Source of the DNA: an uncultured Eubacteriales bacterium | GTDB taxonomy: Bacteria > Bacillota > Clostridia > Christensenellales > CAG-138 | Reading direction: 5' to 3' | Length of the DNA: 64,000 bases | NCBI GenBank assembly: GCA_900540495.1 | Contig: UQGA01000006.1 | Span: forward strand, 46,974 to 110,973 | Shown here: one piece after another, positions 8,234 through 15,647 of the stretch | How the letters are laid out: every line of letters begins with the position of its first letter | Numbering within the stretch: the first letter of the stretch is position 1 | Program-made: the position numbers and the translations under genes | Notes under the pieces: model-generated | Seen by the model: only the letters and a program-made list of their open reading frames with translations | The model's database searches: none | Told to the model about the DNA's origin: nothing

Positions 8234-8255
8234 GGGCAGGGGGACGCCCCTGCCC
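8234..8255 (+). promoter_or_regulatory. Intercistronic hairpin after the binding-protein gene
   Basis: GGGCAGGGG (8234-8242) pairs perfectly with CCCCTGCCC (8247-8255) around a GACG loop. There is no immediate T-run. It more likely protects the upstream mRNA end or causes partial termination, so that binding protein exceeds permease, than ends the operon. Confidence 0.5.
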
Positions 8256-8284
8256 ATTCCGTCTTTTGAAAGGGATCGATCTCC

Positions 8285-8935
8285 ATGCAAACCTTCCTCA
8301 CCGTAACCGGCCGGCTGATCCAGGGCGCCGGGCAGGCGGCGATCATCTTTGCCGCAACGCTTGCGGCGGCGCTGCCGCTCGGGCTTTTGGTCGCGTTCTG
8401 CTCGATGAGCCGGTTCAAGCCGCTGCGCGCGGTTTCGCGCACGCTGGTATGGATCATCCGCGGCACGCCACTGATGTTGCAAATCATCATCGTGTTCTAC
8501 GGCCCCGGCCTTCTCTGGGAGACGCAGGGGCTGGACCGTATGCCGGCCGTGCTCGTGGCGTTCATCATCAACTATGCGGCCTATTTCTCGGAGATCTACC
8601 GCGGCGGCATCGAGAGCGTCCCGCAGGGGCAGCACGAGGCGGCCCAGGTGCTGGGCATGACGCGCGGGCAGACGTTTTCGCGCGTGGTGCTGTTGCAGGT
8701 GCTCAAGCGCATCCTGCCGCCGATGAGCAACGAGATCATCACGCTGGTCAAGGATACGTCGCTGGCGCGCGTCATCGCCATCAGCGAGATCATCATGGAG
8801 GCGCAGGTGTTCATCCGGACGCAGTCGCTCCTCTGGCCGCTGTTCTATGCGGGCGTGTTCTACCTCGTGTTCTGCGGGCTTTTGACGCTCCTGTTCGGCT
8901 ATCTGGAGCGCAAGCTTTCCTATTTCCGGGTATGA
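8285..8935 (+). CDS. Polar amino-acid ABC transporter permease (HisM family)
   Basis: This 216-residue permease has about five membrane helices and the ATPase-contacting EAA loop (HEAAQVLGMTRGQTFSRVVLLQ). It includes the IIRGTPLMLQIIIVFYG segment characteristic of the HEQRo/PAAT family. One permease gene is present, so a homodimer is expected. The ATG follows a GAAAGGGA site. It lies between the binding protein and the ATPase in one transcription unit. Confidence 0.95.
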   Translation: MQTFLTVTGRLIQGAGQAAIIFAATLAAALPLGLLVAFCSMSRFKPLRAVSRTLVWIIRGTPLMLQIIIVFYGPGLLWETQGLDRMPAVLVAFIINYAAYFSEIYRGGIESVPQGQHEAAQVLGMTRGQTFSRVVLLQVLKRILPPMSNEIITLVKDTSLARVIAISEIIMEAQVFIRTQSLLWPLFYAGVFYLVFCGLLTLLFGYLERKLSYFRV

Positions 8936-8957
8936 CCGGCAAAAGGCGGTGAATTCT

Positions 8958-9737
8958 ATGGCAATTCTTCAGGTACAGGGTTTGAGCAAGCGCTTCGGTA
9001 CGGCGGAGGTGCTCACGGGCATCGACTTCTCCCTCGAAAAGGGAGAGGTGCTTGCGATCATCGGCTCTTCCGGCAGCGGCAAAACAACGCTGCTGCGCTG
9101 CCTGAACTTTCTCGAAACGCCGACGGAGGGCCGGATTCTTGTAGGCGGCGAGGTGCTCTTCGACGCGGCCGACCCGTCCACGCAGCGCGAGCGCGATATT
9201 CGCAGGAAGCGGCTGCACTTTGGGCTGGTGTTCCAGTCGTTCAACCTGTTTCCGCAGTATACGGCGCTGCAGAACGTCATGCTTGCCGCCCGCCTGCGCG
9301 CAAAGGAAGCGCCGGATTTCCGGGCAAAGCGCGCCGAGATGCTGGCCGCCATCGAGCGGCACGCGCTGGCGCTGCTCGACGAGATGGGCCTTTCGGACAA
9401 GGCGGCCCTGTACCCGCATCAGCTCTCCGGCGGGCAGCAGCAGCGCGTGGCCATCGCGCGGGCGCTGGCCCTCGACCCGGACGTGCTGTGCTTTGACGAG
9501 CCGACCAGCGCGCTTGATCCGGAGATCTCCGGCGAGGTGCTCGCCTCCATCCGCCGCCTGCATGAGCGGCACATGACCATGATCATCGTCACGCACGAGA
9601 TGGGCTTTGCGCGCGAGGTTTCCACGCGCGTCATGTTCATGGCCGACGGCAGCGTGCTCGAGGAGGGTACGCCGGAGCGGTTGTTCGGCGATCCGCAGAC
9701 GCCCCGGCTCAAAAGCTTCCTTGCTGCGGTGCGGTAG
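8958..9737 (+). CDS. Polar amino-acid ABC transporter ATP-binding protein (GlnQ/HisP family)
   Basis: This 259-residue ATPase has Walker A GSSGSGKTT, signature LSGGQQQR, Walker B VLCFDEPTSALDPE and the switch histidine in VTHEMGFARE, the standard set for GlnQ/HisP. The ATG at 8958 lies 8 bases after AAAGGCGG. A GTG at 8949, inside that site, is unlikely to be the start. The last gene of the transporter operon, it is followed by a long hairpin. Confidence 0.95.
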   Translation: MAILQVQGLSKRFGTAEVLTGIDFSLEKGEVLAIIGSSGSGKTTLLRCLNFLETPTEGRILVGGEVLFDAADPSTQRERDIRRKRLHFGLVFQSFNLFPQYTALQNVMLAARLRAKEAPDFRAKRAEMLAAIERHALALLDEMGLSDKAALYPHQLSGGQQQRVAIARALALDPDVLCFDEPTSALDPEISGEVLASIRRLHERHMTMIIVTHEMGFAREVSTRVMFMADGSVLEEGTPERLFGDPQTPRLKSFLAAVR

Positions 9738-9782
9738 CCGAGACCGCCTGCGGCGATGCGGCTGCGCACGGTACGGATTCTT

Positions 9783-9817
9783 GGACGGCCGCCCGGGATT
9801 TTCCCGGGCGGCCGTCC
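9783..9817 (+). terminator. Strong hairpin ending the amino-acid transporter operon
   Basis: A perfect 16-bp stem, GGACGGCCGCCCGGGA (9783-9798) with its complement (9802-9817), has a TTT loop. Only CCTTTGG follows, so the T-tract is poor, but the stem is very stable. Confidence 0.7.
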
Positions 9818-9840
9818 CCTTTGGTTGCGGTTGGGCGCGC

Positions 9841-9870
9841 TTGACGGCGGCTGCCGGCGCGCCCTATAAT
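9841..9870 (+). promoter_or_regulatory. Promoter of the first PadR-DUF2812 gene
   Basis: TTGACG (9841-9846), an 18-base spacer and a consensus TATAAT (9865-9870), about 60 bases upstream of the ATG at 9931. Confidence 0.75.
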
Positions 9871-9930
9871 GGAAGCGAAATCAGACGGATACAAGGCCCT
9901 TTTCAAAAGATTTCCCGGAGGAGGATTGCC

Positions 9931-11532
9931 ATGGCGACGCACGCCCGAACGACGTCCCTGCCGGAATCCGCGATGCTCGTGCTGGCGGCCTTTCGGACGC
10001 GGGCGCTGTGCGCCACAGCTATCGCAAACCGGGTGGAACGCGCGACGGGCGGCGCCGTGCGGCTTGGCCCCGCCACGGTCGATACGATCCTGACGGAACT
10101 GCTGCGGCGTAGGTTTCTCCGCGCGGCCGGCGCGGCCGGCCGGCTGGCCTGTTATGCGATCACCGGCAGGGGGCGCGACGCGCTCCAGGCTGCGGGCCGG
10201 GCGGCAGCCCCTGATGACGTACCGGACGAATGCGGCGACGCCCCGGATGAATGCGGCGACGCCCCGGATGAATGCGGCGACGCCCCGGACGAATGCGGCG
10301 ACGCCTCGGACGAATGCAGCGCCGACCGTCCGGCGCGCCGGCGGCTGTGCTATCGCCTGCGCCCGTGCGCGCCCACCGACATGGACGGCCTTGCGGCATG
10401 GTTTTCCGCCATGGCGGAGAAGGGGCTGTTTTTCCAAAGGGACTGGGGGCTGGCGGCTGGCTTTGCACGCGGCGCGCCGCAGGCCGTGCGCTACCGCCTC
10501 ACGCCCATGCGAAACCGGCCGCACGAGACATGGTCGTTTACGCCCGACCCGGATGCCGAGCAGCTTTCGCTCTTCCGGTCATGCGGCTGGCGGCCGGCCG
10601 GCAGCTACGGCTGGTTTCATGTGTACCGGACGGGCGACCCGACGGCACGGGAACTGCATACCGATCCGGCCGTGCTGGCGCCGGCGTTGCCATCGGTGAT
10701 GCGCCGCGTGGCGATCAATCACCTGCTTCTCCCGCTGCTGCTGCTGGGCTTCCTGCTTTTGCGGCTGCTGGACGGCGATCGCGGGTGCCTTCTGGCCGCC
10801 GTGGAGATCGGGCCGGTCCCGTTGTTGCTGGTTTTTGCCAGCCTGTTCTTTGCGGTTTTGCGCGGCCTGCTGGACCTGTGCAGCCTGCGGCTGCGGCAGT
10901 CGCGGCTGCGCAGGGGTACGCCGGATGCGGGGAAGCGACGGGGCCGCCTTGCGGCATTGCTGGGTAGGGGCGCCGTCCTGTATGGGCTGACGCTGGCGTG
11001 TGTCGTGCTGCGGATGTGCCTGCCCGGGCGGGAGACGCCGCTTGCGCGCTATGCGGACGCGCTGCCGTTTGCGACCCTGCGGACGCTGATGGGGGAGGAC
11101 GCCGTCTGCCTTCCGCCGGAACCATACGACGCCGGACCCGTCGGAGAGCTGCGGGAATGGGGAAACCTGCTCGCCCCGCGCTGCATCGAATATGCGGAGC
11201 AGGCGGACGTGATCCTGCCCGATGGGGCGGCGGGGAACGGCACGCTGTATCTCCGTTATTACCGGCTTGCCGATCCATGGCTGGCGGAGCGCCTGTTCGG
11301 GGAGCTCTATCGCTTTGACCGGAAGCGATACGAAGGGTTCGCCGCGCTGGAAGCGCCTCCGGTCACGGGGGTAGACGAGGTCGCGGCGTATGTGCGGATA
11401 GCCGGCGCCCCGGCGCTGTTGCTGCGGCAGGGCAGCGTTGTCCTGCAGGCGGAGCTCGTGTTCTCCGGCGGAGGGGAAGCGCCGCCGCTCGAGCGGTGGG
11501 CGCCCCTGTTGGCGCAGAGTCTTGCGGAATGA
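9931..11532 (+). CDS. PadR-like winged-helix protein fused to a DUF2812-like membrane domain (copy 1)
   Basis: This 533-residue protein begins with a PadR-like winged helix (residues about 10-85: an SAMLVLAAF first helix, then GPATVDTILTELLRRRFLRA and a wing ending in ITGRGRDAL). A Pro/Asp/Cys-rich repeat linker (98-130) leads to a domain with AAWFSAMAEKGLFF and VRYRLTPMRNRP that resembles DUF2812, then three hydrophobic segments (starting near residues 261, 290 and 350) and a C-terminal domain. In known genomes PadR regulators and DUF2812 membrane proteins are often separate neighbours, so a single-chain membrane-tethered regulator is my inference. GGAGGAGG precedes the ATG. The 66-base gap to copy 2 suggests co-transcription. 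Confidence 0.7.
   Translation: MATHARTTSLPESAMLVLAAFRTRALCATAIANRVERATGGAVRLGPATVDTILTELLRRRFLRAAGAAGRLACYAITGRGRDALQAAGRAAAPDDVPDECGDAPDECGDAPDECGDAPDECGDASDECSADRPARRRLCYRLRPCAPTDMDGLAAWFSAMAEKGLFFQRDWGLAAGFARGAPQAVRYRLTPMRNRPHETWSFTPDPDAEQLSLFRSCGWRPAGSYGWFHVYRTGDPTARELHTDPAVLAPALPSVMRRVAINHLLLPLLLLGFLLLRLLDGDRGCLLAAVEIGPVPLLLVFASLFFAVLRGLLDLCSLRLRQSRLRRGTPDAGKRRGRLAALLGRGAVLYGLTLACVVLRMCLPGRETPLARYADALPFATLRTLMGEDAVCLPPEPYDAGPVGELREWGNLLAPRCIEYAEQADVILPDGAAGNGTLYLRYYRLADPWLAERLFGELYRFDRKRYEGFAALEAPPVTGVDEVAAYVRIAGAPALLLRQGSVVLQAELVFSGGGEAPPLERWAPLLAQSLAE
10222..10326 (+). repeat. 21-bp in-frame tandem repeat (PDECGDA)
   Basis: Four near-perfect 21-bp units (CCGGAyGAATGCGGCGACGC C) start at 10222, 10243, 10264 and 10285, with a degenerate fifth at 10306. 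Each encodes PDECGDA, giving an acidic cysteine-spaced linker between the winged helix and the DUF2812-like domain. The repeat is absent from copy 2. Confidence 0.9.
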
Positions 11533-11550
11533 CCGGCGGGCGGCGCCGGA
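11479..11550 (+). repeat. 72-bp repeat at the 3' end of copy 1
   Basis: The last codons (encoding PPLERWAPLLAQSL), the stop and about 20 bases beyond are identical to 13113-13184 except for one base. This is far more similar than the rest of the two genes. Confidence 0.9.
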
Positions 11551-11597
11551 AGCGGTCGCCCGTTTTGCCAGACGAGAGGAGAAGGGGGGAGCCGTTC

Positions 11598-13166
11598 GTG
11601 ACGGTAAAGAGAAAGGCGTCAATCCTATCGGGCGCCATGTTCCATGTGCTGGCGGCGATCCGGTCGGGGGAGGTGTACGGCATCGGCATTGCCGGCCGCG
11701 TGGAACGGATGACGGCCGGCCGGGTACGGCTTGATCCGGCTACGATCTATGCGGTTCTGATGCTGCTTTTGCGCAGGCGGTATATTCGAGCGGCCGCCCC
11801 AGCGCCGGGGGAGGAGGAGGAGCGGTACCGCTACGCCGTCACCGAGCGGGGGAGCGCCGCGCTTGCGGCTGCGGAGATGGCGGGGCGGCAGGCGGATACA
11901 GCCGCCCGGCGGCTGCCGATCCGGCGCCCGGCGGCACAGGACCGTCTCGCCGCGATGGCGAATCCCGCCCGGCGGGAAAACGGTTCAACGGGCCGTGGGC
12001 GGCGGCAAAAGCGGGAGGTCCATCGCCTGCCGCCGTGTCCGCGCGATGACCGGAAGGGCCTGGAGGCCTGGTTTTCCGCCATGGCGGCGGAGGGATTGTA
12101 TTTTAGCGAAGAGGTCGTCCCGCGGGATGCGGCGACCTTTGTGCGCGGCAAGCCGCAGCAGGTGCGCTACCGGCTGACGCCCATCCAAAACCGGCCGCCG
12201 CATCCGGATGTATTCACGATCAAAACGGATCAGGAGCTGCTGGCGCTCATGGAGAAAGAGGGCTGGAGCTTTGAGGGCTGGTATGGGGGCTATTGCGTCT
12301 GGGGCAGCGTGGAGCCGGATTCATGCGAGCCGCTTTCCGATCCGGTCGTGCTGGCGTCCGCGCTTGGCGCGACCGTGAAACGCCGGTGCATGGAGGCGGC
12401 CGTGATGTTCTTGCTGCCGCTGCTCTTCCTCTGGAAACTCAGCGCGTCCTGGGGCCTGTTGAATGCGTTTGTCCGGCTGGGACCCATCCCCATCCTGCTC
12501 GTGCTCCTGTGCCTGTGCTGGGAAGGCCTGATCCCGGCAATTTCCGCCGTGGGGCTGCAGCGCGGGCGACGCCTGTTGCGCGGCGGCATACCGGAGATCG
12601 GGAAACGGTCATACAGGCGGGTCGGGTTGCTGGTACGGCGGCGGCTTGTGCCCGCCATTGCGCTGGTCGCCGTGCTGCTCGGCGCGATACCGCATACGGT
12701 CCGCACTTCGCAGGAGACGCTGTTTTCCGACTATGCCGGAGAGGTGCCGGCCGCCGTCGAAGCGGCGCTTGCGATGACAAACGGCGCTTCGCAGGCCGGG
12801 GACGGCTATGTCACGGCCTGGAAGAACGTGCTTGCGCCGTGCTGCTTCAACTTTTTCGGGCTGTACCGGTCCGAACACAGCCTGGAATTCGATGAGCTGA
12901 GGATTGCTTATTATCGGTTCTCCAGCGCTTGGGTTGCCCGGTTGTTCGCGGAGGAATGGCTGCGCACCGAATGGAGAGGGGAACCGTTAGCGGCGGAGAC
13001 GTCGACGGTTTCCGGAGTGGATCTCGTCATGATCGACCTGCCCGGCAGCGACATAACCGCGCTGACGTTATGCAGCGGGAACGTCGTCATGTACGTGAAG
13101 TGGACGGGTTCGGCGCCGCCGCTCGAGCGGTGGGCGCCCCTGTTGGCGCAGAGTCTTACGGAATGA
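11598..13166 (+). CDS. PadR-like winged-helix protein fused to a DUF2812-like membrane domain (copy 2)
   Basis: This 522-residue paralogue of the preceding gene keeps a clearer PadR helix-turn-helix (ILSGAMFHVLAAIRSGEVYGIGIAGRVE, then DPATIYAVLMLLLRRRYI and YAVTERGSAAL). A basic linker replaces the PDECGDA repeat. The DUF2812-like block follows (EAWFSAMAAEGLYF; VRYRLTPIQNRPP), then three membrane segments and a C-terminal domain ending exactly like copy 1. I chose GTG 11598, which follows AGAAGGGGGGAG. ATG 11637 would remove the first helix of the winged helix. Divergence in the middle with a near-identical 3' end suggests local gene conversion or recent partial duplication. Confidence 0.7.
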   Translation: MTVKRKASILSGAMFHVLAAIRSGEVYGIGIAGRVERMTAGRVRLDPATIYAVLMLLLRRRYIRAAAPAPGEEEERYRYAVTERGSAALAAAEMAGRQADTAARRLPIRRPAAQDRLAAMANPARRENGSTGRGRRQKREVHRLPPCPRDDRKGLEAWFSAMAAEGLYFSEEVVPRDAATFVRGKPQQVRYRLTPIQNRPPHPDVFTIKTDQELLALMEKEGWSFEGWYGGYCVWGSVEPDSCEPLSDPVVLASALGATVKRRCMEAAVMFLLPLLFLWKLSASWGLLNAFVRLGPIPILLVLLCLCWEGLIPAISAVGLQRGRRLLRGGIPEIGKRSYRRVGLLVRRRLVPAIALVAVLLGAIPHTVRTSQETLFSDYAGEVPAAVEAALAMTNGASQAGDGYVTAWKNVLAPCCFNFFGLYRSEHSLEFDELRIAYYRFSSAWVARLFAEEWLRTEWRGEPLAAETSTVSGVDLVMIDLPGSDITALTLCSGNVVMYVKWTGSAPPLERWAPLLAQSLTE

Positions 13167-13184
13167 CCGGCGGGCGGCGCCGGA
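13113..13184 (+). repeat. 72-bp repeat at the 3' end of copy 2
   Basis: This matches 11479-11550 at 71 of 72 positions and runs across the stop codon into non-coding DNA, so protein-level selection alone cannot explain it. Confidence 0.9.
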
Positions 13185-13222
13185 CGGCCGCACGGGCGAT
13201 CCGCCCGTGCGGCCGTGCTTTA
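13185..13222 (+). terminator. Terminator after the PadR-DUF2812 pair
   Basis: A perfect 14-bp stem, CGGCCGCACGGGCG (13185-13198) with CGCCCGTGCGGCCG (13202-13215), has an ATC loop and is followed by TGCTTTA. Confidence 0.75.
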
Positions 13223-13589
13223 TCCGCAGCGCATCCGCCCGTGCGGCCGGGACTGTCCTTCTGTCCATTTTGCTCTGCGCCCGCCGCATATCTTCCGCAC
13301 GGGCGTGTTTTGCCGCCCACGCACAGATGGGCCGCCACGCACAGATGGGCCGCCTCCCGCGCGCAGCCCGTTTTGATGCGAAGCATCGGACTACGCAAAA
13401 ATTGCCCCCGCGCGCGACCCGCTTCTGAGAAGGCCGGTCTTGGGCCTGAATGTGCGGGCCGCCTCCCGCGCGCCTCGCTTTCCGGTTTCGGCGGGCCTTT
13501 GCAACGCCGGTAACGACCGTTTGAGCGCCGCCGATCGGATACCGGAAGCCTCTGCCGCTGGTCGGGGCGGGATTTGCAAAAAAATGTCA
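13223..13589. other. Intergenic GC-rich DNA
   Basis: No gene is supported. It contains another partial copy of the CCGCCCGTGCGGCCG motif near 13230 and a short direct repeat, GCACAGATGGGCCGCC, at about 13321 and 13339. The rest shows no start signals. Confidence 0.4.
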
Positions 13590-13618
13590 TTGACAAGAGC
13601 GGCATTTTGTGGTTTAAT
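13590..13618 (+). promoter_or_regulatory. Promoter of the polyamine operon
   Basis: TTGACA (13590-13595), a 17-base spacer and TTTAAT (13613-13618). The operator palindrome starts 11 bases downstream, over the expected transcription start. Confidence 0.8.
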
Positions 13619-13628
13619 TGCGCTGCCT

Positions 13629-13658
13629 GAGTTTAGTGAATCTAAACTCATTGTTTAG
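13629..13658 (+). promoter_or_regulatory. Operator palindrome before the XRE-cupin regulator gene
   Basis: GAGTTTAG (13629-13636) and CTAAACTC (13642-13649) form a perfect 8-bp inverted repeat around TGAAT. A third half-site, GTTTAG, lies at 13653-13658. The position just downstream of the -10 box fits autorepression by the regulator encoded next; that link is inference. Confidence 0.7.
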
Positions 13659-13673
13659 AAAGGATTGACTTCG

Positions 13674-14210
13674 ATGGAGATCGGCGACAAGGTCAAACGC
13701 CTGCGCCTGCAGCGCGGGCTGACGCAGGAAGAGCTGGCCGCGCGCACGGAGCTGACCAAGGGGTTCATCTCCCAGCTTGAGCGCGATATCGCCTCCCCCT
13801 CCATTGCGACGCTGATGGACATTCTCGAGGCGCTGGGCACCGATATCGCGGCGTTTTTCAACGAAACGCAGAACGAAAAGGTCGTCTACCGTGCAGAGGA
13901 CATGTTCGTCAAGGAAGCCGACGACGGCGGGGCCGTGCGCTGGCTGGTGACCAATGCGCAGCGCAACGCGCTCGAGCCCATCCTCGTCACGCTGCCGTCG
14001 GGCGCCGGCACCGAGCCGGACGATCCGCACGAGGGCGAGGAGTTCGGCTACGTCCTGCAGGGCTCGGTATGGTTGCTGCTGGGCGAGCAGCGCTTTCGCG
14101 TCCGGCGGGGCGACAGCTTCTATTTCCGCCCCGTCGCGCAGCACTGTCTGCGCAACGCGGGGCGCGCCGAGGCGCGCGTGCTCTGGGTTTCGACACCGCC
14201 GTCGTTCTGA
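13674..14210 (+). CDS. XRE-cupin transcriptional regulator (PuuR-like)
   Basis: This 178-residue regulator has an N-terminal XRE helix-turn-helix (residues about 8-62: LRLQRGLTQEELAARTELTKGFISQLERD) and a C-terminal cupin (about 108-176: EGEEFGYVLQGSVWLLLGEQ, then FYFRPVAQHCLRNAG). This type often controls polyamine uptake or catabolism and senses a small molecule through the cupin. It is the first gene of the pot operon, and a palindromic operator sits in its promoter. ATG 13674 is preferred. The in-frame TTG at 13665 lies within the AAAGGATTG segment. Confidence 0.9.
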   Translation: MEIGDKVKRLRLQRGLTQEELAARTELTKGFISQLERDIASPSIATLMDILEALGTDIAAFFNETQNEKVVYRAEDMFVKEADDGGAVRWLVTNAQRNALEPILVTLPSGAGTEPDDPHEGEEFGYVLQGSVWLLLGEQRFRVRRGDSFYFRPVAQHCLRNAGRAEARVLWVSTPPSF

Positions 14211-14246
14211 TGGTCGGGTATTACGGTCAATGGGAGGGCGTTTGGG

Positions 14247-15620
14247 ATGAAGGACAGGCATCTGATCGAGCTCATCGACGTATCCAAGGATTATGCGGGC
14301 GACGTGGCGCTCGAACACGTCACCCTCTACGTCAAGGACGGGGAGTTTTTGACGCTGCTCGGCCCCTCCGGCTGCGGCAAGACGACCATGCTGCGCCTGA
14401 TCGCCGGGTTCATCATGCCCACGTCCGGCCGCATCGAGATGGACGGCGTGGACATCGCTTCCGTGCCGCCCTACAAGCGCCGCATCAACACGGTGTTCCA
14501 GAAGTACGCCCTGTTCCCGCATTTGAACGTATTCGACAACATCGCCTTCGGCCTCAAGATCAAAAAGCTCGACAAGCGCGTGATCGAGGAGAAGGTCAAC
14601 GCCATGCTGGAACTGGTGAACCTGAAGGGCTACGGCAAGCGATACGTCGATCAGCTTTCCGGCGGGCAGCAGCAGCGGGTGGCCATCGCGCGCGCGCTGG
14701 TCAACGAGCCGCAGGTGCTCCTGCTCGACGAGCCGCTCGGCGCGCTCGACCTCAAGCTGCGCAAGGAGATGCAGGTGGAGCTCAAGCGGATGCAGCAGCG
14801 CCTCGGCATCACGTTCATCTATGTGACGCACGACCAGGAGGAGGCGCTCACCATGAGCGACACGATCGTCGTGCTCAAGGACGGCGTCATCCAGCAGATC
14901 GGCACGCCGGCAGACATCTACAACGAGCCGAAGAACCCGTTTGTAGCGGATTTCATCGGCGAGAGCAACATTCTGCCGGGCATCATGCTGCAGGATTACC
15001 GCGTGCAGATCCGCGGCATGGCATACCCGTGCGTGGATGCAGGTTTTGGGAAAAACGTGGAGGTGGACGTGGTCGTCCGCCCGGAGGATATCGATATCGT
15101 CCCGCCCGAGCAGGCCCGGCTGCGCGGGGTGGTGCAGTCGGTCGTGTTCATGGGCGTACACTACGAGGTGGACGTGGACTGCGGCGGTTACGAGTGGATC
15201 GTCCATACGACGGACTATGTGGCCGTGGGCGACGAGGTGGGGCTTTCCCTGCCGCCGGATGCCTTCCACGTGATGAAGAAGACCCGTTCGATGAACATTT
15301 TCGACGCGGTGGCCTATCCCGACGAGGACCTCGTCACATTCAGCGGGCACGACTTTGCCTGCCGGCTCGGCGAAGGCTTCGCCCACAAGGAGGAGGTGCT
15401 CGTGCAGATCCGCCCGGCGGACGTGGAGCTCATCGCCCCGCAGGATGCGGAGCTGACGGGCTTTGTAAAGGCGTGCATGTTCCTGGGCACGCACTACGAG
15501 GTGACCGTGACCTGCGGCGAGGACGACTGGATCGCCCGCGCGGACGAGATCATGGAGACCGGCGAGGAGACGGGCATCCGCGTTTCGCCCGAGCATATCG
15601 CCGTGTCGCACAGCGCGTGA
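14247..15620 (+). CDS. potA: Spermidine/putrescine ABC transporter ATPase with doubled TOBE domain
   Basis: This 457-residue ATPase has Walker A GPSGCGKTT (residues 39-47), LSGGQQQR and Walker B VLLLDEPLGALD, with the QKYALFPHLNVFDNIAFGL segment typical of PotA. The C terminus carries two similar TOBE-like modules, at about residues 292-335 (VVFMGVHYEVDVDCG) and 401-445 (MFLGTHYEVTVTCG), each preceded by an RPxD motif. PotA proteins are usually near 350-380 residues, so the extra module accounts for the excess length. GGGAGG lies 9 bases before the ATG. PotB, PotC and PotD follow directly. Confidence 0.93.
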   Translation: MKDRHLIELIDVSKDYAGDVALEHVTLYVKDGEFLTLLGPSGCGKTTMLRLIAGFIMPTSGRIEMDGVDIASVPPYKRRINTVFQKYALFPHLNVFDNIAFGLKIKKLDKRVIEEKVNAMLELVNLKGYGKRYVDQLSGGQQQRVAIARALVNEPQVLLLDEPLGALDLKLRKEMQVELKRMQQRLGITFIYVTHDQEEALTMSDTIVVLKDGVIQQIGTPADIYNEPKNPFVADFIGESNILPGIMLQDYRVQIRGMAYPCVDAGFGKNVEVDVVVRPEDIDIVPPEQARLRGVVQSVVFMGVHYEVDVDCGGYEWIVHTTDYVAVGDEVGLSLPPDAFHVMKKTRSMNIFDAVAYPDEDLVTFSGHDFACRLGEGFAHKEEVLVQIRPADVELIAPQDAELTGFVKACMFLGTHYEVTVTCGEDDWIARADEIMETGEETGIRVSPEHIAVSHSA

Positions 15621-15647
15621 GCGCAGGGGCAGAGGGGAGGTGAGCGC

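Noticed and set aside
13614..13673. In-frame TTG at 13665 as start of the XRE-cupin regulator
   Set aside because: It lies within the AAAGGATTG segment that serves as the ribosome binding site for ATG 13674, and the family begins at MEIGDKVKRLR.
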